DNA of 64,000 nucleotides from Flavobacterium cheongpyeongense (GCF_003202435.1 NZ_QJHK01000015.1:62001-126000), one strand, 5' to 3'. Numbered from the stretch's first letter, positions 53,424 to 62,261 are shown. A program made the numbers and translations. The notes: a model not told the origin generated them from the sequence alone.

Positions 53424-53500
53424 CTAGCCCTGATGGGAGCGGCATCCTTTTGTGCCGGGGTCCGGCGCAAAAGATACAGCGGACAGCAGGAACAGCTCCT
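53424..53500 (+). repeat. CTAGCCC hairpin element, copy 4
   Basis: CTAGCCCTGATGGGAGCGG to AGCTCCT. The stem CTTTTGTGCC (53447-53456) / GGCGCAAAAG (53464-53473) pairs fully, including a G-U, but differs from the stems of copies 1 and 3 at three positions on each side: compensatory changes. It directly abuts the 3' end of the gene at 53507. Confidence 0.75.
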
Positions 53501-53506
53501 GAAAAG

Positions 53507-53800
53507 TTATCTTCCCCTAATGCTTAAATCAAATAAAAATTTAGCGGTTTCCTGATCGGAATGTGCGGAGAAGCCTGCTACATAAACGCCCTTTTTGCCC
53601 GAATTCGATTTAATTCCGTATACAACTGCTTCATCGCCCGGGTCCGAATCCCCCTCGTATCGATACACATGAACAATTTCAAATTTTTCAGGATTCTTTT
53701 TAATCATGTCTGCATTTCGATTGAAATCACATGTAAATCCTTTTTCATTCAATTGATCTAAAGCTTTTGAAACAGTTGCGTAATGATACATTCCTTTCAT
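53507..53800 (-). CDS. Small conserved protein of unknown function (97 aa)
   Basis: A 97-residue soluble protein: helix (HYATVSKALDQLNEKGF), then FEIVHVYRYEGDSDPGDEAVVYGI and a GVYVAGFSAHSDQETAKFLF end. Bacteroidota homologues are widely labelled phosphoribosylpyrophosphate synthetase, but the protein is far too short and lacks the PRPP-binding motif. A small alpha/beta fold is likely. The gene is alone between the repeats and rnpB. Confidence 0.75.
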   Translation of the reverse strand: MKGMYHYATVSKALDQLNEKGFTCDFNRNADMIKKNPEKFEIVHVYRYEGDSDPGDEAVVYGIKSNSGKKGVYVAGFSAHSDQETAKFLFDLSIRGR

Positions 53801-53915
53801 AATAAACTGAATTTAAAATTATAGAATATTAAAGATAACCAATTTGAAATTAACGGGTTATGAAATTGGAAGAAAATCTAAAATTTATATTTTAGCTTCT
53901 TCGCTTATAAAGTAG

Positions 53916-53923
53916 TACTTTTG
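53916..53923 (+). promoter_or_regulatory. Promoter -7 box of rnpB
   Basis: TACTTTTG matches TAnnTTTG, with TTTAG 20 bp upstream as an imperfect -33. Initiation would fall at the RNA 5' end near 53928. Confidence 0.6.
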
Positions 53924-53927
53924 CGCC

Positions 53928-54240
53928 GCAGACCGCCTTATCGTCGTCCTGATTTATTGGGAGGGAGGAAAGTCCGGACACCACAGAGAAGCATAGCGGG
54001 TAACACCCGTCGGCGTTAGAAATGGCGCAAGGACAAGTGCAACAGAAAGTATGTACAGGTAATGCTGTAGTGAAACCAGGTAAACTCTATGCGGTGAAAT
54101 ACCAAGTATATCAGCATTTAAGGGCTTCTCGTTCGTTGCTGAAGGGTAGGTAGCTTGAGTCATGCAGTAATGCATGATCTAGATAAATGATAAGGTATTG
54201 TTAGTAATAACAAGAACAGAATCCGGCTTACAGGTCTGCA
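53928..54240 (+). ncRNA. rnpB: RNase P RNA (bacterial type A)
   Basis: About 313 nt. The ends GCAGACC (53928-53934) and GGTCTGC (54233-54239) pair as helix P1. The universally conserved GAGGAAAGTCCGGAC (53965-53979), the ACAGAAAGT region near 54040, GGTAAACTCTAT (P11/P12 region) and the 3' conserved ACAGAATCCGGCTTA (54217-54231, CR-V) are all present. A T-run follows. It is the ribozyme that removes tRNA 5' leaders. Short, with reduced peripheral helices as in Bacteroidota. Confidence 0.95.
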
Positions 54241-54247
54241 TTTTTTA

Positions 54248-54255
54248 TATATTTG
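54248..54255 (+). promoter_or_regulatory. Promoter -7 box of the second symporter gene
   Basis: TATATTTG matches TAnnTTTG, 22 bp before the ATG at 54278, and follows the rnpB 3' end almost directly. No -33 TTTG seen. Confidence 0.5.
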
Positions 54256-54277
54256 TGAAAAGCTCTAACTATTTTTC

Positions 54278-55528
54278 ATGAATATTAATGCTCCAAAACC
54301 TATTTTGAAACCTAAAAAAGGTGTTTTTCATACTATAATTACCAATCTTACTTTTTGGGTTTTGATCGCTATTATTGCAGGAATCTTGCTTGGACATTTT
54401 TCACCTGCCAATGGTGTAAAAATGGAGATTTTAGGAAAGAAATTTGTTGATATTATCAAGCTTTTTATTGGTCCGATTATTTTCCTGACGATTGTTTTAG
54501 GGATTTCCGGAATGGGAAACCTAAAGAAAGTGGGCCGGATTGGTGTAAAAGCTTTGGGATATTTTGAAGTGGTTTCGACAATAGCACTGGCAATTGGAGT
54601 GGGAGTTGCGTATTTTTTTCAACCCGGAAAAATTGATAAATCGGGTCTGGCATTGGGAGATGCCAGTCAATATACAAAAGGAGCTGCGGAACACTTTTCG
54701 TGGCTGAAGTTCTTCTTGTCGAATTTTACTTTGCAGGTTTTACTGGCCGCTATTGTGTGTGGTATTTTATTGAATTTTTATAAGAAGCGTGAGCAGACGA
54801 TTTTAGTTTTGGAACGTTTTTCGAAAGTCGTTTTTACCGGATTAAAATATGTGATGTATCTGGCTCCGCTTGGAGCCTTCGGAGGAATGGCTTATACAAT
54901 TGGGAAGTTCGGATTAGAGACTTTGATCCCGCTTGGTAAATTGATGTTATGCGTTTATTTGACTATGGCACTTTTTGTATTTTTAATTTTGGGATGTATT
55001 CTGCGTTACTATAAAATCAATATTCTCTCCATTTTAAAATACATAAAAGAAGAACTTTTATTGGTTCTCGGAACATCATCTTCTGAAGCTGCGTTGCCGA
55101 GTATTATGGTGAAATTGGAACAAATGGGATGTAGTAAATCGGTTGTAGGGCTGGTGATTCCGACAGGTTATTCTTTTAATCTTGATGGTACTTCAATTTA
55201 TTTGTCAATGTCGGTGATATTTCTCGCACAGTTGTATGATGTGCATTTAAGTTTCTTCGAAATCCTGAGCGTTATCGGAATTTTGATGATTACTTCAAAA
55301 GGAGCGGCAGGAGTGACAGGAAGCGGATTTATTGTTCTGGCTTCGACATTGACAGCGATTCATAAAATTCCGGTTGAAGGATTGGCCTTTTTACTGGGAG
55401 TGGATAAATTTATGAGTGAAGCAAGGGCAATAACCAATTTGATTGGAAATACAGTAGCGACAATTATAGTTTCTAAAACTGAACATGATTTTACGGAGCT
55501 GAATTTAGTGCCTGTTTTGGAGGAGTGA
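54278..55528 (+). CDS. Dicarboxylate/amino acid:cation symporter (DAACS family), second copy
   Basis: A 416-residue inner-membrane transporter of the same family as the product at 15079. HP1 GTSSSEAALPSIM, the TM7 motif GYSFNLDGTSIYL (canonical NLDGT) and HP2 SKGAAGVTGSGF. The GAAGVTGSGF hairpin is typical of C4-dicarboxylate (DctA-like) carriers, whereas the first copy has GVPRAS, so the two may prefer different substrates. The N-terminus has an extra polar segment of about 20 residues. Confidence 0.93.
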   Translation: MNINAPKPILKPKKGVFHTIITNLTFWVLIAIIAGILLGHFSPANGVKMEILGKKFVDIIKLFIGPIIFLTIVLGISGMGNLKKVGRIGVKALGYFEVVSTIALAIGVGVAYFFQPGKIDKSGLALGDASQYTKGAAEHFSWLKFFLSNFTLQVLLAAIVCGILLNFYKKREQTILVLERFSKVVFTGLKYVMYLAPLGAFGGMAYTIGKFGLETLIPLGKLMLCVYLTMALFVFLILGCILRYYKINILSILKYIKEELLLVLGTSSSEAALPSIMVKLEQMGCSKSVVGLVIPTGYSFNLDGTSIYLSMSVIFLAQLYDVHLSFFEILSVIGILMITSKGAAGVTGSGFIVLASTLTAIHKIPVEGLAFLLGVDKFMSEARAITNLIGNTVATIIVSKTEHDFTELNLVPVLEE

Positions 55529-55617
55529 TACCTTTGTGCTTCATTGAACATTGAACACGAATTAAACTGATTTGTTAAAGCGAAGACGCGGATTAAAAAC
55601 GTATTTTTATTGTCTCT

Positions 55618-55719
55618 GTCATTTCGACGAAAGGAGAAATCAGATGCGAAATTCGACAAAGATTTGAACATTTCAACACATGGAAACTCTTATGCTATTT
55701 CTCCTTTCGGCGAAATGAC
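55618..55719. repeat. Palindromic intergenic element (about 100-bp family), copy 3
   Basis: 23-bp terminal inverted repeats at 55618-55640 and 55697-55719 (GTCATTTCG...GGAGAAAT type) differ at one position. Interior: GCGAAATTCGACAAAGATTT, which resembles the interior of copy 1. It lies in the intergenic gap before panE. Confidence 0.8.
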
Positions 55720-55752
55720 ACACTGTATCAAAAAATCAGAAAAACACTTTAA

Positions 55753-56670
55753 ATGAAAACAAAAATCGGAATCTTAGGACTAGGTGGGGTAGGAGGTTAT
55801 TTTGGCGGACTTTTGGCAAAAGCTTACTTTGAATCAGATGGTATTGAAATTATTTTTATTGCCCGGGGTGAAACTCAAAAAGCAATTGCTGAAAAAGGAT
55901 TAAAAATTATAACAGATGACTCGGAAACCATTGTTTATCCAAAATTGGTTTCGAATAATCCGGATGAAATTGGCAAATTAGATTATTTAATTTGTGCTAC
56001 CAAAACGTATGATATTGAGGAGAGTTTACTTTCTATAAAGAAATGTATTACCTTAAAAACGGTGGTTCTTCCTTTATACAATGGCGTTGATGCACCGGAA
56101 CGCATCAAGAAAATATTCCCTGAAAATGAAGTTTTACTAGGTTGTGTTTATATTATTTCGATGATTATTTCACCCGGAACAATCAGAAAAATCGGTTTTT
56201 ATGAAAAGTTATTTTTTGGTTCTAAAACTATTCCGATTTCAAAATTAGAAGAATTACAATCGATTTTTAAAAATGCTAAAATCGAAAGTTATCTGGTCGA
56301 AAATATAGAAGAAACAGTTTGGGAGAAATTTATTTTTATTTCGGCTTTAGCATCGGCAACGTCGTATCTGAATCAGAATATTGGTGAAATACTGATGAAT
56401 AAGGAATCTAAGGATATTTACGTGGCATTGCTGTATGAAATTGAAGCTGTTGCCAAAGCAAAAGGGCTGCAATTGCCAACTGATATCGTAGATCAGACGA
56501 TTATAAAGTTAGAGAAATCTCCAAAAAATGCAACGTCATCAATGAACAGGGATTTATTGGCAGGTAACAAGACAGAAGTTACTTCGCTAACACAATTTGT
56601 AGTCAACGAAGGTTTAAAATATGGTGTAGAAACTCCTCTTTACGAAAAAATTGCAAATGCATTATTATAG
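55753..56670 (+). CDS. panE: 2-dehydropantoate 2-reductase (ketopantoate reductase family)
   Basis: A 305-residue NADPH-dependent reductase of the ApbA/PanE family. The Rossmann motif GILGLGGVGGYFGGLLA is at residues 5-21, then FIARGET, CATKTYDIEES and YNGVDAPERI. The C-terminal helical domain has the catalytic Lys region VWEKFIFISALASAT and SSMNRDLLAGNKTEV (substrate-binding Ser/Asn and Glu). Ketopantoate to pantoate in CoA synthesis is the best assignment; other 2-keto acid reductases of the family are possible. Confidence 0.88.
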   Translation: MKTKIGILGLGGVGGYFGGLLAKAYFESDGIEIIFIARGETQKAIAEKGLKIITDDSETIVYPKLVSNNPDEIGKLDYLICATKTYDIEESLLSIKKCITLKTVVLPLYNGVDAPERIKKIFPENEVLLGCVYIISMIISPGTIRKIGFYEKLFFGSKTIPISKLEELQSIFKNAKIESYLVENIEETVWEKFIFISALASATSYLNQNIGEILMNKESKDIYVALLYEIEAVAKAKGLQLPTDIVDQTIIKLEKSPKNATSSMNRDLLAGNKTEVTSLTQFVVNEGLKYGVETPLYEKIANALL

Positions 56671-56674
56671 TATT

Positions 56675-56869
56675 TTAAGATTCGTCTTTTGTTGTACGAA
56701 TCAAACTGATTCCGTAAGTAAAGAATACGATTCCAAGTATTCCGTAGATAATCAGTGATTTAATATCTATGGTTTCGCCTGAAGTACTCGAAAATATAAC
56801 TGCTGTATAGATAAGACCAACAATGCCCAGGATGGTAAGTAATCCTCCAAAAAATCGTTTTAGGTTCAT
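56675..56869 (-). CDS. Small two-helix membrane protein (64 aa)
   Basis: A 64-residue protein: basic start (MNLKRFFG), helix 1 (GLLTILGIVGLIYTAVIF), a short polar loop (STSGETIDIKS), helix 2 (LIIYGILGIVFFTYGISLI), and a charged end RTTKDES. Resembles small YtxH/DUF-type membrane proteins. Function unknown. A -7 box TAAATTTG (56895-56902, minus) lies 26 bp upstream of the ATG. Confidence 0.7.
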   Translation of the reverse strand: MNLKRFFGGLLTILGIVGLIYTAVIFSSTSGETIDIKSLIIYGILGIVFFTYGISLIRTTKDES

Positions 56870-57118
56870 GATGATGATGTTTAATTGTTTCTGACAAATT
56901 TATGTCGCTAAATGTTAACTGTTGTTATACAATTCTTTAGGATAATTTATATTATTTAAGGGTTAATAATGTAAGAAAAATGTATTTTTTACTTTAACTT
57001 TACCCTCGTTCCTAAATTATTTAAACCGTCAGTTCAATTTTTTGTGTAGATAAAACGGGCAAAAATGTATCAAAAAACAATTACGCCTACTGCGTTAATT
57101 TTAGTATTCTTTAGATGC

Positions 57119-57126
57119 TATTTTTG
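57119..57126 (+). promoter_or_regulatory. Promoter -7 box for the OMP gene at 57151
   Basis: TATTTTTG matches TAnnTTTG, 24 bp before the ATG. The intergenic stretch 56870-57118 shows nothing else. Confidence 0.45.
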
Positions 57127-57150
57127 TTTTCAATTTAATTTAAAAAACAA

Positions 57151-57804
57151 ATGAAGAAACTCATTTTTATTAGTTGTATTTTTTTAACAGTCTTAAATAG
57201 TAGTGCTCAGGAGTTTCGTCCTTTTGTTGGATTAGGCGGTTTTGTTCATTTGTACTCTTTTGAAAAAGATTTGCAATCATCACCTGCTATTAGTCTTTCT
57301 GCCGGTTTAGAATACAAGGCCACAGGTTTTTTATTGCCGGAAATAGAAGTGAATTATTTGAATGGTAAGTATAAGGATAATGTTGACTCAAGTGATTTAG
57401 GAAATATTATAAATAGTTCTGACAGATCCTTTTCTGTTGTAAATTTTAGTTTTTGTCCCAAAATCGTTTTAGGAGATTATAATGATGGAAATTATATACA
57501 AATACTTCCCAAGTACATATTTTCATTAATTGATGTCAGAGAAAATATAGTTTCTAATAGTATGATTTCGACTCAAACAGAAAAAAGTTTGTCAACTTCA
57601 CAGCATGCTATCGGATTAGGAGTAGGCTATGTGATTAATTTTGATACTTGGTATTCAAATTCTTTGGCAATCAATGTATGTTATAATACTATTCGTGTCT
57701 CTGAACCTTTTGATCAATTAAATCCAGGAACAGAAGCTATTGATAATGTGGGTGTTTATGGAATAGAATTTAAATATTATTTTGGAGTTAAACGCCTTAA
57801 ATAG
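57151..57804 (+). CDS. Outer-membrane beta-barrel protein
   Basis: A 217-residue exported protein with a signal peptide (about 1-19, LNSSAQEF) and an OMP_b-brl-like barrel of about 8 to 10 strands (FVGLGGFVHLYSF, SLSAGLEYKA, LGVGYVINFDTWY, GIEFKYYFGVKRLK). Function not known. The 3' end overlaps the response-regulator gene by 8 bp tail-to-tail, so they are convergent. Confidence 0.75.
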   Translation: MKKLIFISCIFLTVLNSSAQEFRPFVGLGGFVHLYSFEKDLQSSPAISLSAGLEYKATGFLLPEIEVNYLNGKYKDNVDSSDLGNIINSSDRSFSVVNFSFCPKIVLGDYNDGNYIQILPKYIFSLIDVRENIVSNSMISTQTEKSLSTSQHAIGLGVGYVINFDTWYSNSLAINVCYNTIRVSEPFDQLNPGTEAIDNVGVYGIEFKYYFGVKRLK

Positions 57805-58492
57805 AATTCTTTTCTATTTTAAATTCCAAACCTATATTTCTGACACTTTCGATACTGATTTTCGGATCTGAATTAAAATATTTTCTAAGCCTGCTGATAA
57901 AAACATCCATGCTTCGTCCTGAAAAATAGTCGTCTTTTTTCCATACCGACATCAAAATCTGGTCTCTTTTTAATAGCTGGTTGTGGTTCAGGTATAAATA
58001 CTCGATTAGGGCAGCTTCTTTTTCTGTAAGCTGTTGAACGTGATTTTTATTGTTAAGGGTTAAACGTTCGTTATCAAAAATATACGAACCAATTTCGATT
58101 ATATTATTTCCGTTCAGACTTCTCTTTTGTTCCAGCCTTTTCAGTATATTCTGCAGGCGCAGCACCAGTTCGTCGACTTCAAAAGGTTTCGCAATGTAGT
58201 CGTCTGCACCCAGTTTCAATCCGATGATTTTGTCTTCTTTTAACTTCCTTGCCGTCAGAAAAATAAACGGGATATCGGGATTGATGGTAATTATTTTTTC
58301 GGCTAGTGAAAATCCGTCCAGTTTGGGCATCATAACATCAAAAATACAAATATCAAAAGTTTGATTTTTAAAATAATCTAAAGCTATTTCGCCATTTTCG
58401 GCCCATATAACTTCAAATTGATGCAGTTCTAAATATTGTTTCAGAACGGTTGCAAAATCAATATCGTCTTCGGCTAAAAGTAATTTTTTCAA
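57797..58492 (-). CDS. OmpR-type response regulator (RprY-like)
   Basis: A 231-residue regulator. Receiver domain (1-115): LLAEDDIDFA, phospho-acceptor Asp in ICIFDVMMPKLDGF, FLTARK and YIAKPFEV. Winged-helix Trans_reg_C domain (about 135-228): LTLNNKNHVQQLTEKEAALIE is split by the fold; the recognition helix region is SGRSMDVFISRLRKYF. It is transcribed after its kinase (11-bp gap). It resembles RprY of Bacteroides. It probably binds the 11-bp-spaced repeats upstream of the operon. Confidence 0.94.
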   Translation of the reverse strand: MKKLLLAEDDIDFATVLKQYLELHQFEVIWAENGEIALDYFKNQTFDICIFDVMMPKLDGFSLAEKIITINPDIPFIFLTARKLKEDKIIGLKLGADDYIAKPFEVDELVLRLQNILKRLEQKRSLNGNNIIEIGSYIFDNERLTLNNKNHVQQLTEKEAALIEYLYLNHNQLLKRDQILMSVWKKDDYFSGRSMDVFISRLRKYFNSDPKISIESVRNIGLEFKIEKNSI

Positions 58493-58503
58493 AATATAAG
58501 GAG

Positions 58504-59862
58504 TTAAACTTTTAATAGAATAATAAACTGTGCGCCTTTGCCTAAATCGCTGATAACGTTAACCGTACCCTGATGTGCTTTTATGATTTGATTTACATAA
58601 TACAATCCTAAGCCCAGCCCTTTTGTATTATGAAGATTGCCTTGTTCAACACGATAGAATTTCTCGAAAAGAAGCGCCTGTTTGCTTTTGGAAATTCCAA
58701 TTCCGTTATCTTCAATACTGATAGAGAACTGGTTATCCATTTGCTTTGTTTTTATAATGATCGTATTGCAACCATATTTTACAGCATTTTCCAAAACATT
58801 TAAAAGTGCTGTTGTCAAATGAAATTTATCTAAAATCAGATTCGTTTTTTGTGTTTCAAAATAGGTCTTAATTTCTATTTTAGGATACGTGATCTTAAAG
58901 TCATTTACAATTGTCTGCAGGAAATCTTCGGTTTCAATTTTTTCTTTTTGAAGTTCAATTTCATTTTCAGCAAGTGAATTTGCCATAACCTGATCGATCA
59001 GATTTTGAAGACGGTTGTTCTGGCGTGAAATAGTATTCACAACCGCAGTAAAGTTTGTATCATTTTTACGAATGTTTTCCTGCTCTAGAATTTTCGTTGA
59101 AATTCCTAAAGTTGCTAAAGGCGTTTTGAGTTCGTGTGTAATGTTATTGATAAAATCAGTTTTGACATCACTCACTTTTTTCTGTTTGATTAAAGCTTTA
59201 ATGGCAATTACGAAAAGTGTTATGAGTGTTAAAATTGAAAGAAGTGACAAAGCTAAAATAAATGCCATCCGTCTTAAAATAATCATTTCCCAATCGATAA
59301 CTGAAACGTACATAGAATCTTCGGTCAGGAGTTTATAATCCTGGTTTTCAATAATTCCGTTTGTTGTCCCGACATAATTCCGAACCATAAAAGCGTGGTC
59401 TAAAGAAGTCAGATTACCGTATAATCTGTTTTGGATAAAAGGTTTTTCAGAGAAGATAGTATCAGCCTTTTGTGCATTTTTGTAAAGGATGAATTTGTTT
59501 AGCACAATAGCAAAATCGATTTTAAGATTAGGCAGATCCTTATCGAACTTTTGCAGGATTTTTTGCGTTAAGGCAGCGCTGAATTCATTTTCCAGAATGC
59601 CGTTTTTAATATCCGTTTTCTTCTTTTTTCCTTGTATATAATTTTCTGACAGTGTTTTGTAAAGTGCTTCTTTTCTGGAAACAAGAACCGAATCAATGTC
59701 GCTGTAATTGTTTGATATACGCGCGATTTCATTTTTAATTTCGGTATGAAACTGTGCCACTTTATAGTTGTAAGCGGTTTTTACCAAATAGTATTGCACT
59801 ATTGACAAAACTATCAAAGCTGTAACTGAAAACGCTATTAATAAATTGATTCTTTGTTTCAT
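58504..59862 (-). CDS. Sensor histidine kinase (RprX-like)
   Basis: A 452-residue membrane kinase: TM1 (about 8-26), a periplasmic sensor domain of about 170 residues, TM2 (about 200-222), then HisKA with the phospho-acceptor His in INNITHELKTPLA near residue 245, and HATPase_c with ALLNVLENAVKYG (N box), EDNGIGIS, FEKFYRVEQ and GLGLGLYYVNQI (G boxes). No HAMP or PAS domain is evident. The periplasmic part shows no known ligand fold. Divergent from the TonB receptor gene. Confidence 0.94.
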   Translation of the reverse strand: MKQRINLLIAFSVTALIVLSIVQYYLVKTAYNYKVAQFHTEIKNEIARISNNYSDIDSVLVSRKEALYKTLSENYIQGKKKKTDIKNGILENEFSAALTQKILQKFDKDLPNLKIDFAIVLNKFILYKNAQKADTIFSEKPFIQNRLYGNLTSLDHAFMVRNYVGTTNGIIENQDYKLLTEDSMYVSVIDWEMIILRRMAFILALSLLSILTLITLFVIAIKALIKQKKVSDVKTDFINNITHELKTPLATLGISTKILEQENIRKNDTNFTAVVNTISRQNNRLQNLIDQVMANSLAENEIELQKEKIETEDFLQTIVNDFKITYPKIEIKTYFETQKTNLILDKFHLTTALLNVLENAVKYGCNTIIIKTKQMDNQFSISIEDNGIGISKSKQALLFEKFYRVEQGNLHNTKGLGLGLYYVNQIIKAHQGTVNVISDLGKGAQFIILLKV

Positions 59863-59913
59863 AACTATTCAAAATTCGTTTCAAAAATAAAGCTTTTGCA
59901 GTAGAAAAAACAG

Positions 59914-59945
59914 ATTAACTCTCGATTAACCTTCCATTAACTTTC
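59914..59945. promoter_or_regulatory. Three direct repeats, ATTAACYNTC, 11-bp period
   Basis: ATTAACTCTC (59914-59923), ATTAACCTTC (59925-59934) and ATTAACTTTC (59936-59945), each followed by one spacer base, in the intergenic gap between the RprXY-like operon and the TonB receptor gene. TTAAC repeats one helical turn apart are the usual binding geometry of OmpR/PhoB-family regulators. Confidence 0.6.
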
Positions 59946-60017
59946 AAATACCTGTTTCTGATTCATTTTTGCTGCATCATAATCAAAACCATTTTTTTAA
60001 TGAATATTTATCTTCCC

Positions 60018-62111
60018 ATGAAAATTTTAATCATTCTCTATTTGTTTTTATTTTCCTTAATTACAAATGCACAAAATGAGATTCTAAAAGATAGTATCTC
60101 GAATAATCTGAGCGAGGTCATCATTAGACAGGATAAAAAAGCGTTTGCCAACAATCACGGAAATATAAAAGTTGATGTTGCTAATTCGATTTACAATTCA
60201 ATTCCGAATACAGTTGATTTGCTTTCCAGACTGCCAACGGTTCAGATAAGTTCTGACAAGGAAAATATTTCGATTGTGGGGAAGGGCAATCCACTGATTT
60301 ACATCGACAATCAAAAAGTAAACATGAATGATTTGAATGTTTTGGCTGTAGCCGATATCAAAACGATTGAAATCATCCAGAATCCATCTGCAAAGTATGA
60401 GGCCGAAGGACGCTCCGTGATTTTGATTACAAGGAAATTCAGCAAAAAAGACAGCTTTCAGACCGAAATTTCAGAAGTAGCTTCCTTTAAAAAGAAGTAC
60501 AACAATTATCTCGGATTTAATTCGGTTTTCAAAAAAAACAAATTAGAGTTCAAAGCTAATTTTAACTATAACCGTTTAAATCCATGGGAAAGTCATCGTA
60601 TTGATTATCAGATTCCAATTGCAGATATTGCTTCAAAATATGATGTTATGGCTCTGACAAAAAGGAAACAATTTATTTTGGGCACAGGACTGTTTTATAA
60701 AATAAATGGTGAAGATTATTTTTCATTTAATGTCAATTCCAAATTACAGGACGATACATTCCCGATTAGCACGATTACAAATAACAGAAATAAAACAGTA
60801 GAAAATGATGTCGTAACGTATAGTGAAAATGAGGGCAAAAAGAATTTTATAAACTCATTTTTGAATTATTCCCAAAAAATAAACCCAATAGAGGCACAGG
60901 TATTTACAGGTTTGCAATTTTCTAATCTTAATCAGGCTGGCAGAAGTTTGGTTTGGGATAGTTTTAATGAAACACAACCTGAATTGTCTCAAAACAGAAA
61001 TCAAAATTTTAAAGTAAATGTGTTTTCAGGAAGAATTGATCTGGAGAAAAAGTTTAAAAATGACCTGAAATTTGAGGCGGGAGGTGTTTATTTATCAGCT
61101 CATTCAAAATCTGACATACATATTTTCGATTTTCTGAATAATGAAAATGAAATAAGTTATTACAATTTTAAGGAACAAAACCTCTCAGGATACAGCCAGT
61201 TTTCAGGAAAAGTTAAAAAGATGGACTTTTCAGTTGGCGTTCGAATTGAAAATACAAATGTAAACGGCAAATTCCAGTCAGATATTTTGCCATTGATAGA
61301 TAAAAATTACACCAATTTTTTTCCGAAAGCGCAGTTTTCAATGGCAATTGACAGCGTGAAAAGTATGAGTTTTAATTACGCTAAAAGTATCCAGAGGCCT
61401 AATTATTCGTCTTTGAGTCAGGGGACAACCTATATTAACCCGTATTTTTTATATGGACGAAATATTAATCTGGATCCGACAATTACTAGTGAAATTTCAA
61501 CGTCTTTTCAATACCATGACCATTCAGTCAAGTTAAGTTATTATCAAAATATAAATCCGGTTTACAATAGTTTTATGTATGATGAAGACCATCATATCAT
61601 GACTTTTCAGGAAATAAATTTAGATAAGGAATCAGGTTTTAATCTGGATTTTGAGCTTCCTTTCCGTTATAAATTCTGGACAATCAACAACTCTGTAATT
61701 TTTGTTCTGGAAAAAACTGAAGATGCTTCGGCAGTATTTTTAACCTCCAAACCCTATGTTTATTATTATTCGAATAACGAATTTAAATTTCCCAAAGGAT
61801 ATACTTTTGTTTTGGACTGGTGGGGAGCAACAAAGCAAAACAAAGGTATTTTTGAACGAAATGCCAATTTTATAATGAATGTGTCTGTTTCTAAAAAAAT
61901 CAGGAATTGGAATTTGGCATTGAACTGTAACGATATTTTTAAGAGTACGATTTATAAAGAACAATTCACAATTAATCACGTTAGTTCAAAAGCAAAATAT
62001 TGGGTGGATGCCTGCGAGATTTCAATTGCAATAAAATATTCTTTTGGAAAAATTAAAGAAACGGAATTTAAAGAGAAGCGCATTAATGAAACTGAAAACA
62101 GAATCCGATAA
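60018..62111 (+). CDS. TonB-dependent receptor-like outer-membrane protein
   Basis: A 697-residue outer-membrane protein. Signal peptide (about 1-18, LITNAQ); plug-like domain (about 45-145: SVIYNSIPNTVDLLSRLP-like segment, NPLIYIDNQKV, IKTIEIIQNPSAKYEAEG); then a C-terminal OMP_b-brl_3 barrel of about 530 residues (FNYAKSIQRPNYSSLS, AIKYSFGKIKETE). It lacks the N-terminal carboxypeptidase-regulatory domain common in this group and is short for SusC. An ATG six codons earlier (60000) is also open. It probably imports an unknown ligand and is regulated by the divergent two-component system. Confidence 0.85.
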   Translation: MKILIILYLFLFSLITNAQNEILKDSISNNLSEVIIRQDKKAFANNHGNIKVDVANSIYNSIPNTVDLLSRLPTVQISSDKENISIVGKGNPLIYIDNQKVNMNDLNVLAVADIKTIEIIQNPSAKYEAEGRSVILITRKFSKKDSFQTEISEVASFKKKYNNYLGFNSVFKKNKLEFKANFNYNRLNPWESHRIDYQIPIADIASKYDVMALTKRKQFILGTGLFYKINGEDYFSFNVNSKLQDDTFPISTITNNRNKTVENDVVTYSENEGKKNFINSFLNYSQKINPIEAQVFTGLQFSNLNQAGRSLVWDSFNETQPELSQNRNQNFKVNVFSGRIDLEKKFKNDLKFEAGGVYLSAHSKSDIHIFDFLNNENEISYYNFKEQNLSGYSQFSGKVKKMDFSVGVRIENTNVNGKFQSDILPLIDKNYTNFFPKAQFSMAIDSVKSMSFNYAKSIQRPNYSSLSQGTTYINPYFLYGRNINLDPTITSEISTSFQYHDHSVKLSYYQNINPVYNSFMYDEDHHIMTFQEINLDKESGFNLDFELPFRYKFWTINNSVIFVLEKTEDASAVFLTSKPYVYYYSNNEFKFPKGYTFVLDWWGATKQNKGIFERNANFIMNVSVSKKIRNWNLALNCNDIFKSTIYKEQFTINHVSSKAKYWVDACEISIAIKYSFGKIKETEFKEKRINETENRIR

Positions 62112-62166
62112 AAATGTTTAAAAAAGTATAACACGTATTATAAGGGTTTGCTATGGTAAAAATGCT

Positions 62167-62212
62167 AAAAAAACAGATTTTTATTTTTTAAATCCGTACA
62201 AATCTGCGTTTT
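62167..62212. terminator. Hairpin between convergent TonB receptor and rsmD genes
   Basis: CAGATTT (62174-62180) / AAATCTG (62200-62206) with AAAA / CGTTTT flanks. T-rich on the right. A weak bidirectional terminator or a fragment of a dispersed repeat. Confidence 0.45.
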
Positions 62213-62261
62213 ATCGATAGCGAATTTATATAATCCGGATCAAATTGTGTAATTAAGATTG

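Noticed and set aside
40273..55719. CRISPR array made of the palindromic repeats
   Set aside because: The units are dispersed, not regularly spaced with unique spacers, and no cas genes are present.
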